Origin: Typha latifolia
Lineage: Eukaryota; Streptophyta; Magnoliopsida; Poales; Typhaceae
Direction: 5' to 3'
Length of the DNA stretch: 64,000 nucleotides
NCBI GenBank assembly: GCA_019914945.1
Contig: CM034101.1
Span: 7,637,188-7,701,187, forward strand
In this document: positions 40,941-53,279 of the stretch, piece by piece
Layout of the letters: each line of letters opens with the position of its first letter
Position numbering within the stretch: the first letter of the stretch is position 1
Notes under the pieces: generated by a model
Databases searched by the model: none
Told to the model about the DNA's origin: nothing
What the model saw: the letters and a program-made list of their open reading frames with translations, nothing else
Translations under genes and position numbers: made by a program

Positions 40941-42570
40941 TTTGTAAATACTTCATCAAGCACATGCGCCCCTTTCCTCTCTCTCTCTCTCTCCTTCGCT
41001 CCTTCTCTTTCTTCTTCTCCTTTCCTTCTTTTTATTTTTCTTCCTTCTCCCCGCCCACAACTACCATTAGCCCCTTTTGGTGTTCGCCACGTTGGAAAAT
41101 CGTTAGAGTTGCTATCATTACAGAAATGACTGCCGGTGAGTCACCCATAACATTGTAAAGTTAAATTTAGTGTTTTATCTCTCGAGTCTTTCTCTTCTTG
41201 GTCTCACCATGATCTGACTAGCCAACAACCTTGTGCCTTGCCAGACTAGTTTGGTGAGCTTCCCATCCTCGTGTGGATGCCTTTAGTGGCATCCTTCTAT
41301 ACCCTCATGGTCGGAGCCGCCGAGTGGCCCCTTGTCTTGGCCGACGGCCTTCGCAAGGGTAGTTCTCACCGTTGGCCGCCTCTAGCAGTTGGGCTCCCCC
41401 TCGGCTAGCTTCTGCTTTCCTAGAGGAGGGTGTCGATGGGGTTGATCAAGGGTGTCGGTGTGGTTGGTCGAGGCTGCCGATGGCTGGGATCACCGACAGC
41501 TTCCCCTCCCCACAGTTGGGGCATTTGGTTGCATTATGGGTAGCCGTTATCTCCTCCATCTGCCACTCGAAACCGCGGGTGCCTTTCTCTACTGATGGGA
41601 TATTGACCGGCATGCCGGCTCAGCTGTCAACAGCGGTGCTCACTGACAGCCCATTCCCTTCTCATACTCGGTTAGGTTGCGTTGAGGAGCGGGTTTGGGA
41701 TGGGTCGAACCCTTCCTTGGTGGGTTATGGCCCAATCTTAAGGTTTAGGTTAGGTTGAGCCCCAACCCTAGTTAGCTTAGGATGGGTGCAGCTCAACCCA
41801 AGGTGGGAGTGTTATTGAGCTGCCTAGCCCAGCTCGGGCTTGGGTTAGCTGCAACCTAACCCAAGTTGTTGTTGGGTTGGGCTGCGGCCCAACCTAGGTT
41901 GATGGTGGGATTGGGTTGTTGTCAGCCTAGCCCATGTTGGGTTTGGGCTAGGTGTAACGCAATCAATGGTGTGATTATGGGTTTGGCTGTGGCCCAGCCC
42001 ATGTTATTGTGGGTTGGGTTGTGGTCCAACTTATTTAGCTTTCTTAATGCGTTGGGGGCTATGGGCCTATCTATGGTAGGTTTGTACTATTTGGGTTATT
42101 GGCGGCTCAGCTCATTTTGCTTTGAGCTTTAGGCTGACCCAAATAGATTAATTATGTTTAATTTATTTTAACATTTTATTTAGTTAATCTTCTCAAACGT
42201 GAGACTTAATTAATCATTTTTAGCGGATAACAGTGTTTGCTATATTATTTATAAATCAATTTTAATATTAGACTGTGCCTTGAGAGTGCAATTATAGTGG
42301 TTGACTATATTTTGGTTAAATTAGTTTTAGCAAATGAGTCGTTGACCTAGGGATATCTATATTAATTGCTCATGTTGAATAATTAATATAGATTACCTAG
42401 GGAAATTATATTAAGTAGGTTGTCTTATTTAATGAAGCGAGTAAATTAAATGTTACCTATGTGATTTACCCTAAATCGATAATAATTAGTGGAATAATAA
42501 TTCGAGGTAAATTATTTTAAATTACTTTTAACACGTGTTAGGCGTCGGTATAGTTATGCTAGTTCTACAT

Positions 42571-42660
42571 AATTAATAAATATAGGAATCTGTAGATGGA
42601 CCTAATTAATAAATATAGGAATCCGTAGATGGACCTAATTAATAAATATAGGAGTATTTA
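42571..42660. repeat. 33-bp tandem repeat, about 2.7 copies
   Basis: Units start at 42571, 42604 and 42637 with AATTAATAAATATAGGAATC; the first two continue into a TAGATGGACCT tail. It lies just left of solo LTR B. Confidence 0.9.
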
Positions 42661-42727
42661 GTTAATTATTATACATGACAGTTTGAAGTGATGCATGTCA
42701 TATTATACATTGCTAATGCACGTCCGA

Positions 42728-43813
42728 TATAACAACCTATGCCTAAAAAAAGTTTGCATGGCACGATGTGGCTGGCCTCTTGCCATGTTGGGGTGGCGCA
42801 GGCTAGGGGTGCCACGCACCCCCAACCATCGGCCCGACCAACTAGGCCAATCCATCTAGCTCCCGGTGGGCCGCTGGTGTCGCAGCCACAACATCGATGT
42901 CCCCACCGCCTCTCTCTCTCTCTCCTCTTGCCGATGCCGGCCTACTGTCACCGCCACTACCGCCATCGCCACAGTGACCAAGGCGAGCCTCCTTTCCTCT
43001 CTCCTCTCCTCCCTCCTCTTTCTTCTCCCCTCTCTCTCAGTTTCCTTTCATTCAGTCTCTCTCTCTCTCAGTTTTCTCCCTTTCGAGCTCTTTCTTTTTC
43101 TCCGCCACTTGTTGACGCTGGCCTACCGCCATCGTCATCGCTGATGACAGCCCCCATATCCTCTCTTCTTTCTTCTTCTCTCTCTCTCTCCCTCTTTCTC
43201 TCTCTTTCTTTCTCTCTCCCTCTCTCTTTCTTACCTTGGGCTTGGGCTCGCGCGAGCCAAGCTGCTTGCTGGCCAGCCGCAGCTGCTACCCTCCCTATTT
43301 GCTCGGGTCTACAAACCCCCTCTCCCCCCTCCTCCCTTCTTTCTTCTTCTTCTTCTTCTTCTTCTTCTTCTTCTTCTTCTTCTTCTTCTTCTTTTCTTTC
43401 TTTCTTCTTCCTCTTTCTTCTTCTCCTTCTTCCTCAGCTCTTCCCCCTTATGCAACAGTGCTGGACCGAGCCCTGCACCGTAGCAAGGGTTGCTCCCTTT
43501 TAATTTTTTTTTACATTAATTATGTCTTATTTTATAAAATTTAGGTAAATTAGTTTATTTAGATGGTATATTATTTTGATAATTTACACTCACTAGTATA
43601 AGTATTAGCTAAGTATTTTTAGTATAATAATTTATTAATTATAATTATAAATACTTGTATATGAATTTATTTATAGTTTAGTCATTGTTTATTAGATTAA
43701 TACATGCAATCATATTGATAAAATCTTATATTTTATCTATTTAGTTTTATTAAAAATAATTAAATTAGATAAGTTTCTATTAATGTTTATGTATATTTAT
43801 ACATGCATATATG

Positions 43814-43846
<33 letters not shown>

Positions 43847-45922
43847 GTATTTCTAGCACCTTATTATTACTAAATATTAATTTCTATACAATAAATACAA
43901 TAAAATGCTGAGCTCGGATAATTAATTTTTATATTAATAGATAATAATTATTGTATATCTGACTCTTTTATGGTTTTATATCAAAAGAGATTAATTATTA
44001 TATGCCTAATATATAATTAGAATAAGGCTATCATAAGTATATATATATATATAATAAATCTAGTTATTTAACAAAATCTAATAAATTATTATATTTTACA
44101 CTAATGAATTCTATATAGGATAAATGATTAACTTCGTACTACTTAACATTTTTAGACTCTGAACCCTCTTATGTGAGACCCCATGGACTTTGCTAATGAT
44201 GAGTTGACACTCGGTTGGCGAATGTGGAGGCTACGTGATCCATGTCTTCTAATTTGACTATAAGTAGTCTTACCCCCTAGATGTCTTTCTCAAATTAGAA
44301 TATATTATACAATTATGTATATGCATGTTTTGACCTCTAGCATGATTATATGACTTTATCTAGAGATGATTTCAGTGGAGCATATTTTATCATGCATTTG
44401 ATTATGCTAATTTGGGATATGAGTACATTGATGATATACAGAGATGATTGAAGATAACTATAGCATTATGATTTTATGTCGAGATGATCTCTATCATGAG
44501 TATGCATGTGATAAACTAGCAAGAGCATGGATGTGTTAAATATATGGTTGGAGACTGCATTGCATCATTTTCCCTTTGGTTTCTTTACCACCCAAATTCC
44601 TGAGTTGCATAATCTGTTGTAGTACTGGATAAAATACATATGATTTGTCATTTAGAAGGAAAGCATAAAGTCTGATTGATAGGATAATTGATAGAAAACA
44701 TGAGGGTACCCGAATAGGCACTAAGGTTAAGGGTGCCTGGAGTGATGATTATGGTCGCTGATATGCGATATCTCATGGCCCACGTCCAAAGTTAGTTGAG
44801 TCTGTACCCACAGATAATCGGACACCTACCGTTCGCCAGGGCATATATGTGGCGAATTATCCTCATGTGATTTCTATTAACTAGTGGAGTAGCCAATCTG
44901 GATAGATTTTGATATACCCTTAGCGTATGGCAGGGTATGATTATGACTGAGATACTCTTAGCATATGGTAGGGTATCCTCTGAGCCTACGAGCAGGATGT
45001 TGAGATCGGTACCGTGTATTGATTATGTACAGTGGTCTAGTATGATAATAACATGCAGAGATGACATTGATAATTGAGATATTGAGAATTGCATATGATT
45101 TTATTATCATCTGATATACCTAATTATCGAGTGGTCAATATACATCATATGTGGTTGCATTTGATATCATAGTATGGTCATAGTCGGCATGCATCATGTG
45201 TCATATTTGAGAGAGAGTTGTGATGATGATATGACATAGAGATTTATTTACACATTATTGAGAATTATATACTTTAATCAATTATGACTTGATATCTACC
45301 ATATATTTATATATTATTGAGGATACATTCATATACTCATTCATGACATGATATATTTCTGATTCATATTATTAAGTACATGATTCACTCTATTTCTTTT
45401 CTATCCCCTCATATATGTGGTACGTGATAGCAACTTGAGATATCTTGAGAAGATATTTTAGAATGATAACGTGAGCTATAAGTGCAAGACAGTATAGATG
45501 ATAATTTGTATAAAAATTGAGTTGTATCGTTGTTTATTATATTTGTACTTTATTGTATCAAACGATAATTTGTATAATACATGTCAGATTATAGTATACT
45601 CGTATATCAGTGATTTTAGTTGTATCTTGATGATTTGTCGTAGCCAGTGTGGACCCTGCTAGATTATGTATCTATCTAGTATGGTTGTTGTAGACTTGAA
45701 TATTTATATGTTAATAGGTTTATTTGGTTAATAATATGATTTATTTGGTGTTGGATTATATGAGTATAGATATGTTAGCAAGTTTTATTTGATGATGCCA
45801 TGATTATTTGTGCACATGAGTGTATCTGTGTGTGACGGGCCCCACCCGACCTGTCGCATGTGTCGCACGTGTCGTGTGGGCGCGTGGGTGTGCATGTGCC
45901 CGTGTCGGGCGAGGGCATTACA
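42728..45922 (+). mobile_element. Solo LTR B, 3195 bp, same family as A
   Basis: The left end TATAACAACC is TGTAACAACC with one base changed; the right end is GGGCATTACA. The flanking duplication is TCCGA (42723-42727) and TCCGC (45923-45927), one mismatch. It is colinear with copy A: GCATGGCACGATGTGGCTGG near 42758, CT tracts, a long (TTC)n at 43341-43393, (TA)n at 43818-43842, the ATGCCTGGAGTGATGATTAT-like block near 44740, and the GC-rich end CGACCTGTCGCATG. It is more diverged than copy A, with no internal coding region. The 254-codon ORF at 42739-43503 is repeat-derived. Confidence 0.88.
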
Positions 45923-46378
45923 TCCGCATTGGATGAGTATAATGAGTATGTGGTATTGATGCATTAATTTGATCATAATATGCATATTCACATTTACCTA
46001 GTATGGCATCTTTAATTGCACTACTTTTAGACTATAGAAGTAGATACTTTCTAGGCTTTATGATGAGTACCTTCTAGTAGAAATATGTTTACATTAGTAG
46101 ATAATCCCGAGCCCATAAAGGATTTGGCGAAGACTAGTTTTTATTTATTTTATTCATGTAAATTAAGCTAGATGGCTTGTAGCCCCTACGTCGGCAATTG
46201 CAACTATTTATAGTTATGTATTTTGAGGCTTGTTATGTCCTATGGTGTTATAGGCTTATTTTTGTATTATTTGTGGAAATGTGGGCTTTTCTCTTTTTTT
46301 ATTATGTGGTCAATATACATATGAAAATTACATGGGTTCCACCCATGTGAGGGGCACATGTATTTGATAGCAGGTGTT

Positions 46379-47309
46379 ACGAGCGTCGAATTGCACTGGC
46401 CTCCATTAAAGCTACCAGTGGACGATTTTGGCAAGTGGGAGGACTTGGATGATTTGGCTCCTCGATGATCTTACTTTGAAGATCAAAAACCTCCACCACC
46501 ACCTCATACAGAGTTTGAAGAAGAATATGGAGGATTACCAATAGGTGAAATGAAATGGATGAGGTTATGAAGGAAACTAAGGAGGAGATCCATGTTGAGG
46601 TCTCGATGTATACGTGCAAACCAACCGAACTGGCTTTCGTCTTACAACTGGGCCTCAATCAACTTGAGACTAAAGTTGAGATTTGGTTTGATTCTTTTCA
46701 AGTTATCCCTCACCTAGATCAGCCATATACTAACCTCAAATGTCCTTCTCCAAGCTTTGGGTAGACCTCTAGTACAACTAGTCCAACCAAAGCTGTGCAT
46801 GCACTTACCAACTCATCAAATCATTCCTTGTGTTCGAACTTCGTTGTTCAAGCGAAACTAACATTCCAGTAGCGAATGAATGTAGCTCGGGTAGATCAGT
46901 CGGTGGGCCTAAATCCACAACCGAGCTAAACCTTCGTCAAACCCTTGCCAAGGTGTTCCCCATCATGGTTGGCCACCTCCTCATATCGGACGAGCTCTAG
47001 AAGGCCTTGGATGCAACTCATTTTTAGCTGGCTCAGGATTAGCCCGAGTCGAGCACACATCAAACCAACTCGGTCGATTTGGTCTCTTTTTTAGTTTTGG
47101 TTTCCCTTTCCTTCCTCCAATTTCATAGTTGAGGGAAGTTTGCTTAAAGGACCCCAAATGTGGTTGAGCTTGAGCCCAAGATGTATTAGAGGACTCATGT
47201 TAGACCAGCGGAGCCACCTAATCCAACCACACTCAAGTTGGGGAAGGATTAAAGAAGCGTTAAATCCACCTATCACTTTGAGGACAAAATGAGCAGAAGC
47301 ATGGTGAAA
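46379..47309 (+). pseudogene. Gypsy gag-protease linker fragment
   Basis: At 46555-46620 the frame reads VMKETKEEIHVEVSMYTCKP, matching the acidic pre-protease linker seen at 37396 (EDIPAEISMHAYSGT) and on the minus strand near 110-160. The rest is badly decayed. The pol-tail region (ACTTTGAGGACAAAATGAGC) at about 47275-47294 leads into the LTR at 47310, so protease, RT and integrase have been lost. Confidence 0.55.
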
Positions 47310-47690
47310 TGATGTGATCCGGGTCAGACCAGACCACCTTGTGGACCTTAGACTCATGGCTTGAGTTATTTATCTAACTAGTGATTTATTTTAGCATTGG
47401 TTTAGTTTATTTCAGCTTGTAGTTGGCTTGATTGAATGTTGGATTAGTCATGATTTGATAAATAAAATTGTTTGGCTAGTGCGTTCGAATGGAAGGAAAG
47501 GGTGTTCGAACGCTTGAAAAATGTTTGCAAAAATAGAAGAGCTATTTTGGCCGTTCGAACGCCCATGGCAAGAATGTTTGTATTAGTTTTTTTTTAGTTA
47601 TTTGATTGTTACATTAGCCTCTAAATATGTGGAAGGCATCCTCATTAGGAGATTATTGAATTATGGAATGAATCATCTCTACACCATCTA
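47310..47690 (+). mobile_element. 3' LTR fragment with TTCGAA palindromes
   Basis: It starts TGATGTGATCCGG after the pol tail. Three TTCGAA motifs (47484, 47505 and 47554) precede a TATA-like CTAAATATGTGGAAGG near 47622. It matches the 33878-34719 LTR near its TATA. It ends where LINE sequence starts, about 47695, with no CA terminus. Confidence 0.65.
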
Positions 47691-47694
47691 TTAA

Positions 47695-48250
47695 GCTTAG
47701 CATCAATATTATCCAAAGTCCTAGTCCAATGCTTCTATCTTAGTCTACAAGGTGTAAGGTCCACCACAAATAACGAATAAGGAAATCACCGTGCTGAATG
47801 TTTAAAACACCTTTCATTTATATCCCTCCTAATAATAGGGCTACACCATGAAGGTAAATATAAAAAGGATTTAATCTTATTAATCTTTTAATTAGTATGC
47901 GACTACAATCCTCCAAAATATCATTAATAATAATACAGTTTTTATGACAATCAAAATATCACCCGCATACATTAAATGACATATTTTAGTATTATGAGAT
48001 ATATCAAAACCCTCAAGACTACCTTCATTCATTTTTCTATTTAACATATTTGAGAGAATTTGCATTACAAGAATAAACACATAAGAGGATAATAGGTATC
48101 CTTGCTTAATACCATACCAACTATTTGCCCATTTAGAGCGAGCACAATTAACTAAAATGGAGTATCTAACAGTATCAATACAAGAATGAATCTACGAAAT
48201 CTAATGACTGTAAAATTTATATTTTCAAAAACACAAAGGATAGCAAACCT
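47695..48250 (-). pseudogene. L1-type LINE reverse transcriptase fragment
   Basis: On the minus strand: NCARSKWANSWYGIKQGYLL, then SSYVFILVMQILSNMLNRKM and HLMYAGDILIVIK. These are the conserved G-(L/I)-(R/K)-Q-G-x-P-L-S-P block and the catalytic Y-A-D-D block, here Y-A-G-D, which kills the active site. The sequence before and after is decayed. A small truncated copy. Confidence 0.8.
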
Positions 48251-49452
48251 TAACTTTATGTCACAAAAAAATTGATTATTACAATTATTTTAGTAGACAA
48301 CTAAATATTTATTTTTCGTATTCCAGATTAGATGCATTAAGAGTTACAAATTAGAATAGCTAGTCTATATTTTTCTTTAACTTGAAACTAAATGGGCTCG
48401 AATAAAGTTAATTCTTTGTGAGTCTAGGTCAAGTAAAGAGTCTAAATTTGACACAAATACTACTCATGGAAAAGGGTTGAAATAGGAATAGCAATTATTA
48501 TTTGTTATTATCAAAATGAGAGATTTATTTTAGAAATAATTATTTCTAGTTTTATTTATATTCTAAAATATTGCGTAATAATTATTTTGATGTGATATAT
48601 ATATATATATTGATGTAAAAGATAGAAAAACTGTATTATATTTTTTTAGAATTATAAAAATATATTTTAATTTGATATAAAATAGATTGATGGATAAATG
48701 GACCATTAAATTGGTTGGCTCTATGTATGCAATGCATGCCATCCATATATGTATTATCATTCGATGCATATGCAATGCTTTTGTATTGTGTCCACTAATG
48801 TGCAATGCTTTGGATATCTAGATGTGCAATGCTTTGGATACCGCTAGATGTGTAATGGTTGATCTCTACCTATGCAAATACTTGAGAAGCTATGGCTATA
48901 TGCTCAACAAGGGAGAGGGTTTTCCATTTTAAGCTATGGCTATATGTCGAGAATCTTTAAAAAAATATTATATTTTATCTTTAAAAGATATTTTAAGTGA
49001 GTATCTAACCGTAAGTAACTAGTCTATCATCTCTTGATATCATCTTTTGGAGGCTATTAAAGATCACCTTCCGATTTTATATGAAACATACTGAATCACT
49101 CTAAATTCTATGTATTTATATTAAATTTATAAGAACTATGTCTCAATGGTTACTAAAACAGAATGTTCAACCTCGATGGTCTCTGAAGTTTAAAAATCTT
49201 TCATGATAAGCGATGTCTCATGCGAGCTAGCAAACAATGTTTTTACAGATTGAGTCATGAAGATTGTAATCTATAAGCCTCTGGTAATTACATATTTTAG
49301 TGATTGATTTTAATCCAAGTTTTGATACATGGTTTTGTACACAGTTTGATATTTCACATAAATATTCTTATGTCTGCAATTGTCTTTTCATGCTCTATTT
49401 TTCATGTTTATTCTTTTTATAATGTGTGGTAGACTCATCTCTTAGGATGTTT

Positions 49453-49557
49453 ATTATTAAAGAAAATTAATTAGTATCAGGGCATATATTATTAAAGAAA
49501 ATTAATTAGTATCAGGGCATATATTATTAAAGAAAATTAATTAGTATCAGGGCATAT
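49453..49557. repeat. 35-bp tandem repeat, three identical copies
   Basis: Copies start at 49453, 49488 and 49523. The unit begins ATTATTAAAGAAAATTAATT and ends with an AGTATCAGGGCATAT tail, with no visible differences, so the expansion is recent or actively homogenised. Confidence 0.95.
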
Positions 49558-49946
49558 ATAATGATTCACAATTTTTTCAGCATCTACAGCAGCAATATTG
49601 TTCTTGAGATTAACCTTCTCGACCTAGACAGAATATAGGTTGGATTTGAAATTTGTATCTATAAATCACACCTTTTGAAGAAGGAGAACAATTGAATTGG
49701 AGTGATACGGGCCACTAGTCCACCAATGATGAATTAGAGCATCAAACCTATCTCCAGTCGCCTAGATTTTTATTTTTTTTTAAAGCGAAAAATCTTGGCA
49801 CGGGCAAACCTTCTTAAAAGACTCGGACTTTAGGCATTAATAACATAAAATTAAATCAAAATAAATAAATTAGAGATAATAATTTATATATAATGAGATA
49901 GATTAAGATCTCTTTCATCTGTAAAAACAGGGAAAGGAGAGAGACT

Positions 49947-50033
<87 letters not shown>
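49947..50033. repeat. Compound (TA)n(GA)n microsatellite
   Basis: About 24 bp of TA followed by about 63 bp of GA, uninterrupted. Likely highly polymorphic. Confidence 0.97.
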
Positions 50034-50037
<4 letters not shown>

Positions 50038-50794
50038 TCATGTACTACAGCAAGTCAGCAAGCAGTACCCTATAGGTAGGGGTATTATAGCGAGTAGAGA
50101 GAGAGAGAGGAGTAAAAGAAATGAAAAAGACAGAGGAGATGAAAAAAAAATAGAAAAAAAAAGAGGGATTCGTCAGCAAGTCCTGAAAGAGAAAAGATGA
50201 GGAAAGAGAAAGAAAGAAAGAAAGAAAAGAAAGACAGAGAAAGAAAAAGAGGATAGCTAGTATACAATGTTTGTTTTGAGTTTGGAACCTAATCTAGTTC
50301 ATTAACTTAATATCTTTTTAATAATATATAAATTCTAACATCAATTTAAATTAATTATAATTTTATCGATTTAAATATATCAATTTTATATCTTGTCAAT
50401 GTTCTCTCTCCTCTCTCTTCCAAAAAATTTTTTATTACAAAAGAGCTCATCTTCACTGTGATCACAAAAAAATAAAAAAATATTACATGAACAAATTAAA
50501 ATTTATTATTTAATATAATTTACTAATTAGTTAAATATGAGTTTAAAATGATTGACTTATATTTATATTTAATAAATTTAATAATAGTATTCTGATACTA
50601 TTTATGACATAGTACTTAATTTTTCTAAAAAATAAATAATTTTATTTTTATGTTACATCAAGTTAATAATTACACTCTTATTTCAAATCTTTTTTCATCT
50701 ACCTCTAATTACACTTGTAGGGCCAGCAAAAAGTTCCTCCCGTCCGCCTAGCCGAGGGCTACAGAAAGGGGGAAGGACAAAACATCCTTTGGCT

Positions 50795-51245
50795 CAATCC
50801 CTTAAACTCAATGTTGATGAGGCATATCTAGCTCGCTGAGTTATGGTGGCTTCCTTGTTTACATATTTCAAGATCATAAGGGCTTGTTGGGGCTGGTCCT
50901 AAATATAAGATGGGGTCTTGGTCATTTAACTAGAAGCTGAAGCTCTCAAAGTAACACTCATTTAGGCACAGACTTATCAACTACACAACTTGGAAATTAA
51001 ATCTAATTTGTAGGTGTCGGTGAACCTTATCAAATCTCATTCTCTGGATCCTTGGAGGATTAAGCATATTTTGTTTGATATTTAACGGTTATTATCTTTA
51101 TTAAATGTAATTTATGTTTCTCATGTTGGTAGAGGAGCTAATCATGTTGCGCGCATTGTTTAGCTGCCTTTAGTAAATCTGCTTCCTTTTTGTCTCATTG
51201 ATTTGGGTTTGTCCCTGATGAGCTTTGGTTTGTTCTATTGAGGGA
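50795..51245 (+). pseudogene. RNase H-like domain of a plant LINE (RVT_3 type)
   Basis: Decayed frames show LKLNVDEAYLAR near 50797-50832 (cf. KLNVDGA), then LEAEALKVTLI near 50930, HNLEIKSNL.VSVNLIKSHS with LDPWRIKHILFDI near 50985-51085, and VIYVSHVGRGANHVARIV near 51109-51165. This is the C-terminal RNase H domain found at the end of many plant L1 elements, including the ...V.HV.R.AN..A.. signature. Multiple stops. No adjoining RT, so a 5'-truncated copy is likely. Confidence 0.65.
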
Positions 51246-51639
51246 AACTCTAAATATTTTGTAAAACCTAGAGATTTTGTGTCCTTTTGAGGTAATGATT
51301 TATACCTTTCCAACCAAGAAAAATTGTGAAAAATTGATATTATTTATCATGAATCATTCATATATGAGTTTTATTAAGAATATTGAGAATTTGGATGTTA
51401 GAGAATTTATGATTTATGAAATATCTGTATAAGTAATATTAGTAAAAGTGAGATTCAAAAGCTAGGTTTAGAAGATAAGTCGAGTGAAAGAGAGTATTGG
51501 ATTGTATTGTTACACTATACTACCAAGTAACTCTGACATGATGAAGAAAACGAGTGTTAAAATTTTGTTCGTGTTCAACTTAATTTTACTCATAGGCTAG
51601 CCAAAAAAAAGGAAAGGTCAATATAACTTTGCAAGAGCT

Positions 51640-51645
51640 TTTATT
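51640..51645 (-). terminator. Candidate polyadenylation signal of the LBD gene
   Basis: AATAAA on the minus strand, about 240 bp past the LBD stop codon. Position and motif only. Confidence 0.35.
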
Positions 51646-51880
51646 ATGACCCTAGACGCCACCACGATAGTGACTGGTATGTTTTTGTTGTGCCAATTAG
51701 TACTACCTTAGATTCTCTCATCTCAACATAGGAGCAAGGAACGGAAGATTGTTCGATCTCTGGTTAGCAATCGTATAGATATATATATGCACTAAAACCG
51801 CCGATGCCCGTAGCGCGGGCATCCTCAAGAATCTCTTATCACTTCAATTTTAGCTGCATCGATATGGTCAGTGCATCATC

Positions 51881-52802
51881 TCATTTGGACTGTGGAAGGG
51901 GCCGATGTGACGTGCCAGCCGATCTCTGCCGGTCGATCAGCTCTCTCGCCAACGCTTGGAGGTCGCCGCTGCCGCCGCCAGGCGTGAGCTGCTGCATGAT
52001 AGACCACTCGGGCTGCACCAACGGGCCGAAGAGGGCAGAGAGGTCGACGCTCATGGGCAAGCTCGTCGAAGAGGGGAGATCCGCTATAGAGAAGGGGGGC
52101 GATGTGAGAACCTGCGGCGGCGTTCGAGGGCGCGGTGGCTGTGGTGTCAGCTGTTCAAGCGTGGCCTGGAGGTAGGATAACTCCGCTTGTAGGTTTACAA
52201 CCTGGTGGTGAAGAACAAAAAGAAGTTGTTTTCTGATATCATTATTACAAATTCAAGAATATTCTTGTGATCTACTAGAGATAATTAATTAAGATGGAGC
52301 TCGATAAAAGTAATTAAGGGAATGTTTTCGCTTGCTTAGCTTGTGAGGTTTTCCTTTCTAGAGAGCGACGTCTCATAGCTTTGTAAAGTCTACTACGGAT
52401 AGCTCCATGAAACAAAACCTAACATCTAGCTAGCTGAATTGTTTTAACTATGAGAAGAGATTGAACCTGTTGCTGGAGAGCAGAGATGTGGGCTACGCAA
52501 CCATAGACAGGGTCTCGGAGCCGGGCCTGGGCCTCGTAGCAGATGGTGATGACGGCGTCGAGGCGCTTGTGGGCGGGGATATGGAGCAGAAGTTTTGAGA
52601 CATTGCTTGCGCCGAACACCTTGTGGACTGCCATAAAGTGCACTGTGCCTTGCTCGGAATTGAAGTATGGCGCAAATATGCATCCGCTTACGCACTTCCT
52701 TCTTAAGAACTTGCAAGCCCCACAAGGCCCACCACCAGCACCTCCACCACCACCACCACAACCATCTCCTCCTTCTACAGTACTACTACTGCCTCCGCTC
52801 AT
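51881..52802 (-). CDS. LOB-domain (LBD) transcription factor, two exons, 218 aa
   Basis: Exon 1 is 52802-52467 (112 codons) and exon 2 is 52201-51881 (106 codons plus stop), with a 265-bp GT-AG intron in phase 0 after the LQQQ codons, the usual intron site in LBD genes. The LOB domain is complete: zinc motif C27-X2-C30-X6-C37-X3-C41 ([16 protein letters not shown]), the GAS block ([18 protein letters not shown], 59-76), and the coiled-coil/leucine-rich part continuing across the intron ([18 protein letters not shown], then [18 protein letters not shown]). The tail has [19 protein letters not shown], like the LBD18/30/31 group, which are nuclear DNA-binding factors of vascular and lateral-root development. 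Family is certain; the subgroup and role are inferred. The start ATG precedes a Gly/Ser-rich leader. A GA/CT microsatellite lies 80 bp upstream. Confidence 0.95.
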
Positions 52803-52879
52803 AGCGGTTATCCTAGCTTTCTTTTTATGCTGCTATATGTCTTTGTTTGGTTAGATCATGGTCTTATGGTGTATAGATC

Positions 52880-52880
<1 letters not shown>

Positions 52881-52938
<58 letters not shown>

Positions 52939-52942
52939 AGAG
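52881..52942. repeat. (GA)n microsatellite in the LBD leader or promoter
   Basis: Roughly 52 bp of uninterrupted AG followed by AGGGAGGG, beginning 79 bp upstream of the LBD start codon (CT on the coding strand). CT-rich leaders are common at plant promoters, and its length may vary between alleles. Confidence 0.95.
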
Positions 52943-53211
52943 CTTAGAAGGGAAGAAGACGGAGGATGAGGAGTTGATGTGGGTGAAATTAATTTTAGGC
53001 AATTATTTGTCCTATATGTGGAGTATCGTGTTAGGGTTACTGTTTGGGCTTTCTTTTCTTTCCTTTGTTATTTAATTTTGGTTTATTTGTATTGATGAGT
53101 CTTTAAAGCCACGCCAGGCAGCGAAGCCTACTCTCCCCCTCTCAGTCCAACACTTAGCAGCTTGCGTGAAGCAAACATCCGATGGAAAGAAAAAAAAACC
53201 ACAACCCAGTA

Positions 53212-53214
<3 letters not shown>

Positions 53215-53275
<61 letters not shown>

Positions 53276-53276
53276 A
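53215..53276. repeat. (CT)n(CA)n compound microsatellite
   Basis: About 36 bp of CT followed by about 26 bp of CA, about 410 bp upstream of the LBD start codon. Confidence 0.95.
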
Positions 53277-53279
53277 CTT

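Larger units (their letters stand above)
40941..46378 (+). mobile_element. Large LTR-like relic enclosing solo LTR B
   Basis: The outer parts (40960-42727 and 45923-46378) resemble the 2.7 kb insertion at 3451-6132 in layout: a CT-rich start, a GC-rich block with repeated GGGCTGCGGCCC/AGCCCA words (41770-42120), an AT-rich middle, and a right end with a hairpin (ACATGGGT...ACCCATGT near 46329-46346) followed by GGTGTTAC at 46371-46378. The left terminus is not visible, so this is a truncated large LTR. The ORF 41372-41758 has no known domain. Confidence 0.45.
48251..50794. other. Intergenic AT-rich DNA with simple repeats
   Basis: No gene seen. It contains a 'gcaatgctttgga' word repeated at 48720-48860, a 35-bp tandem repeat, and a long (TA)n(GA)n microsatellite (both listed), plus GA-rich purine tracts to 50250. 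Confidence 0.6.

Noticed and set aside
42739..43503. 254-codon plus-strand ORF
   Set aside because: Made of CT and TTC microsatellite translation (Ser/Leu/Phe runs) inside solo LTR B, with no domain.
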